The notes under the pieces are model-generated. The model saw only the letters and a program-made list of their open reading frames with translations. It had not been told where the DNA came from and ran no database searches. This document shows, one piece after another, positions 63,288 through 64,000 of a DNA stretch of 64,000 nt (its first letter is position 1; each line of letters starts with the position of its first letter). Origin of the DNA: Terriglobia bacterium. Its GTDB lineage: Bacteria; Acidobacteriota; Terriglobia; Bryobacterales; Bryobacteraceae. The stretch is taken from the NCBI GenBank assembly GCA_020073445.1, contig JAIQFE010000018.1, positions 57,084-121,083 of the forward strand, in the 5' to 3' direction. The translations under genes were made by a program, and so were the position numbers.

Positions 63288-63946
63288 GGCGATAGCAAAT
63301 AGGCGCCGGAAGTTTCCGACCGTTCAAACCCGGTAACAGCAAGTCCATCGGCAAAATGCCGTTGCAGCTCGCGAGCCAGGGTCTCTTGCGATTCGCGGGT
63401 CTTTCGCGGGGGCAGGGAAACGCGCGCGGTGACCTGGCCTTTTGAAGGCGACTCCGCTAACCACCATTCGGCGATACATCGGTCCGTGGGCAAATCGGCG
63501 TGCAGAGGGCTCGCGGTGATGCCGTACATGTTGGGGATGTAGGTCCGGACGATCGCGCCCAGCACTTCCAGATTAAAGTAAGCGTTCTTGGCTTCGAACG
63601 GATCGAAGCTCCACTCGATCAAACGAATCCCGCGGGCCAGGGCATCCTCGCGCTGGGCGGTCTTGAGCATGCGGCCGATCCCTGAATCGCGATAATCGGG
63701 CAGCACGCCCAGCATGTGGCTGTGAAGATATGGAAGTCCGGTGTCCTTCTTGATTCCGGGAATCGCAAGCAGGAATCCAGCCATGCGGTTGCCCTCGAAC
63801 GCTCCGAACGTCTGGCCTCCGATGCGCGACGCGACCACGAAGAAGCGCACCGGCAACAGTTCCAGGTCGGGGAAACCCCAGATCACTTTTTGCAGGCGGA
63901 CGGCTTCGGCGAATTCGGCATGCCCGGAAAGAGCGCGGACGTTCAT
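63272..63946 (-). CDS. GNAT family N-acyltransferase (COG3375-like)
   Basis: About 224 residues. ATG 63946 overlaps the stop of the upstream gene (ATGA) and gives the family start (MNVRALSGHAEFAEAVRLQKVIWG). The GNAT core is present: FAGFE-like GAFEGNRMAGFLLAIPG, then LPYLHSHMLGVLPDYRDSGIGRMLKTAQRE with the acyl-CoA-binding Q/R-x-x-G-x-G/A-like loop. IEWSFDPFEAKNAYFNLEVLGAI is characteristic of COG3375. Beside an OSBS/NSAR gene this family includes succinyl-CoA:D-amino acid N-succinyltransferases, which make the racemase substrate. It overlaps menC by 16 bases. Confidence 0.87.
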   Translation of the reverse strand: MNVRALSGHAEFAEAVRLQKVIWGFPDLELLPVRFFVVASRIGGQTFGAFEGNRMAGFLLAIPGIKKDTGLPYLHSHMLGVLPDYRDSGIGRMLKTAQREDALARGIRLIEWSFDPFEAKNAYFNLEVLGAIVRTYIPNMYGITASPLHADLPTDRCIAEWWLAESPSKGQVTARVSLPPRKTRESQETLARELQRHFADGLAVTGFERSETSGAYLLSPWPSK

Positions 63947-64000
63947 ACGCTCTCGCGCTTGGACTCCTGCCCCTTCGCCTCTTGCCAAAGCCGTTCCATT
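63943..64000 (-). CDS. C-terminal end of an upstream gene (truncated by the window)
   Basis: A reading frame enters from the right edge and reads ...MERLWQEAKGQESKRESV before a TGA at 63945-63943 that overlaps the GNAT start as ATGA. The charged helical tail and the coupling pattern seen through this operon support a real gene end. Too little is visible to name it. By comparison with described NSAR operons, an amidohydrolase (desuccinylase) would be a sensible guess, not evidence. Confidence 0.5.
   Translation of the reverse strand, partial: MERLWQEAKGQESKRESV

Noticed and set aside
1..64000. CRISPR arrays, prophage, integrases, transposases, tRNA and rRNA genes
   Set aside because: No regularly spaced direct repeats, no phage or transposase families among the frames, and no conserved RNA signatures were found on either strand.

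Overview
The window looks like a chromosomal segment of an Acidobacteriota bacterium of the Solibacter/Bryobacter type. This rests on family content: an Oar-like TonB-dependent receptor, a TIGR03435 protein, a PadR regulator paired with a permease-prefix-domain membrane protein, DUF6152 proteins next to secreted proteins carrying an MPDGKPD motif, many secreted metalloproteases and PQQ-type dehydrogenases. I found no tRNA, rRNA, CRISPR array, integrase or transposase. Genes are tightly packed, with many ATGA or GTGA stop/start overlaps, and no gene-free stretch reaches 300 bases.

Layout. 1-2.1 kb: 3' part of a TonB-dependent receptor. 2.4-8.1 kb: two inverted copies of a DUF6152 + MPDGKPD-protein cassette around a glycosyltransferase-like membrane protein. 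8.2-9.2 kb: PadR regulator with a near-leaderless promoter and its membrane partner. 9.2-12.5 kb: a divergent gamma-glutamyltransferase, a TIGR03435 protein and an Rrf2 regulator. 12.5-17.6 kb: a porin-sbp-cysT-cysW-cysA sulfate uptake operon with operator-like dyads upstream. 17.8-21 kb: sugar dehydrogenase, SMP-30-like protein, ECF sigma factor and anti-sigma. 21.1-26.8 kb: TolC/MFP/RND efflux operon, running directly into a sulfur-handling group (DUF2892, OB-like protein, DUF302, TauE/SafE, DUF442 phosphatase-like, Tat-exported DsrE-like) up to 29.9 kb. 30-33.6 kb: P3A H+-ATPase, DksA-like protein and a second DsrE-like protein. 33.6-37.4 kb: a compact cbb3 oxidase operon (CcoN, a tri-haem CcoO fusion, a CcoQ-like peptide) ending in a TsdA-like thiosulfate dehydrogenase. 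37.4-47.7 kb: transporters, universal stress protein, a histidine kinase, a tandem HD-GYP protein, a FadL-like porin and a pseudo-kinase/pseudo-receiver. 47.7-53.2 kb: housekeeping acnA, argS and ferredoxin. 53.2-60 kb: metzincins, a HbpS-like protein, M19 dipeptidase and a lipoprotein whose signal peptide is built from a REP-like repeat. 60-64 kb: a REPIN-like palindrome, then an operon of SDR, MFS, OSBS/NSAR enolase and GNAT, truncated by the window edge.

The most unusual parts are (i) the cbb3/TsdA operon, which could pass electrons from thiosulfate to O2 through a tri-haem subunit, next to sulfur-carrier genes; (ii) the REP-derived N-terminus of the lipoprotein at 55.7 kb; (iii) signalling proteins whose key catalytic residues are replaced; and (iv) several strong dyads placed on promoters.
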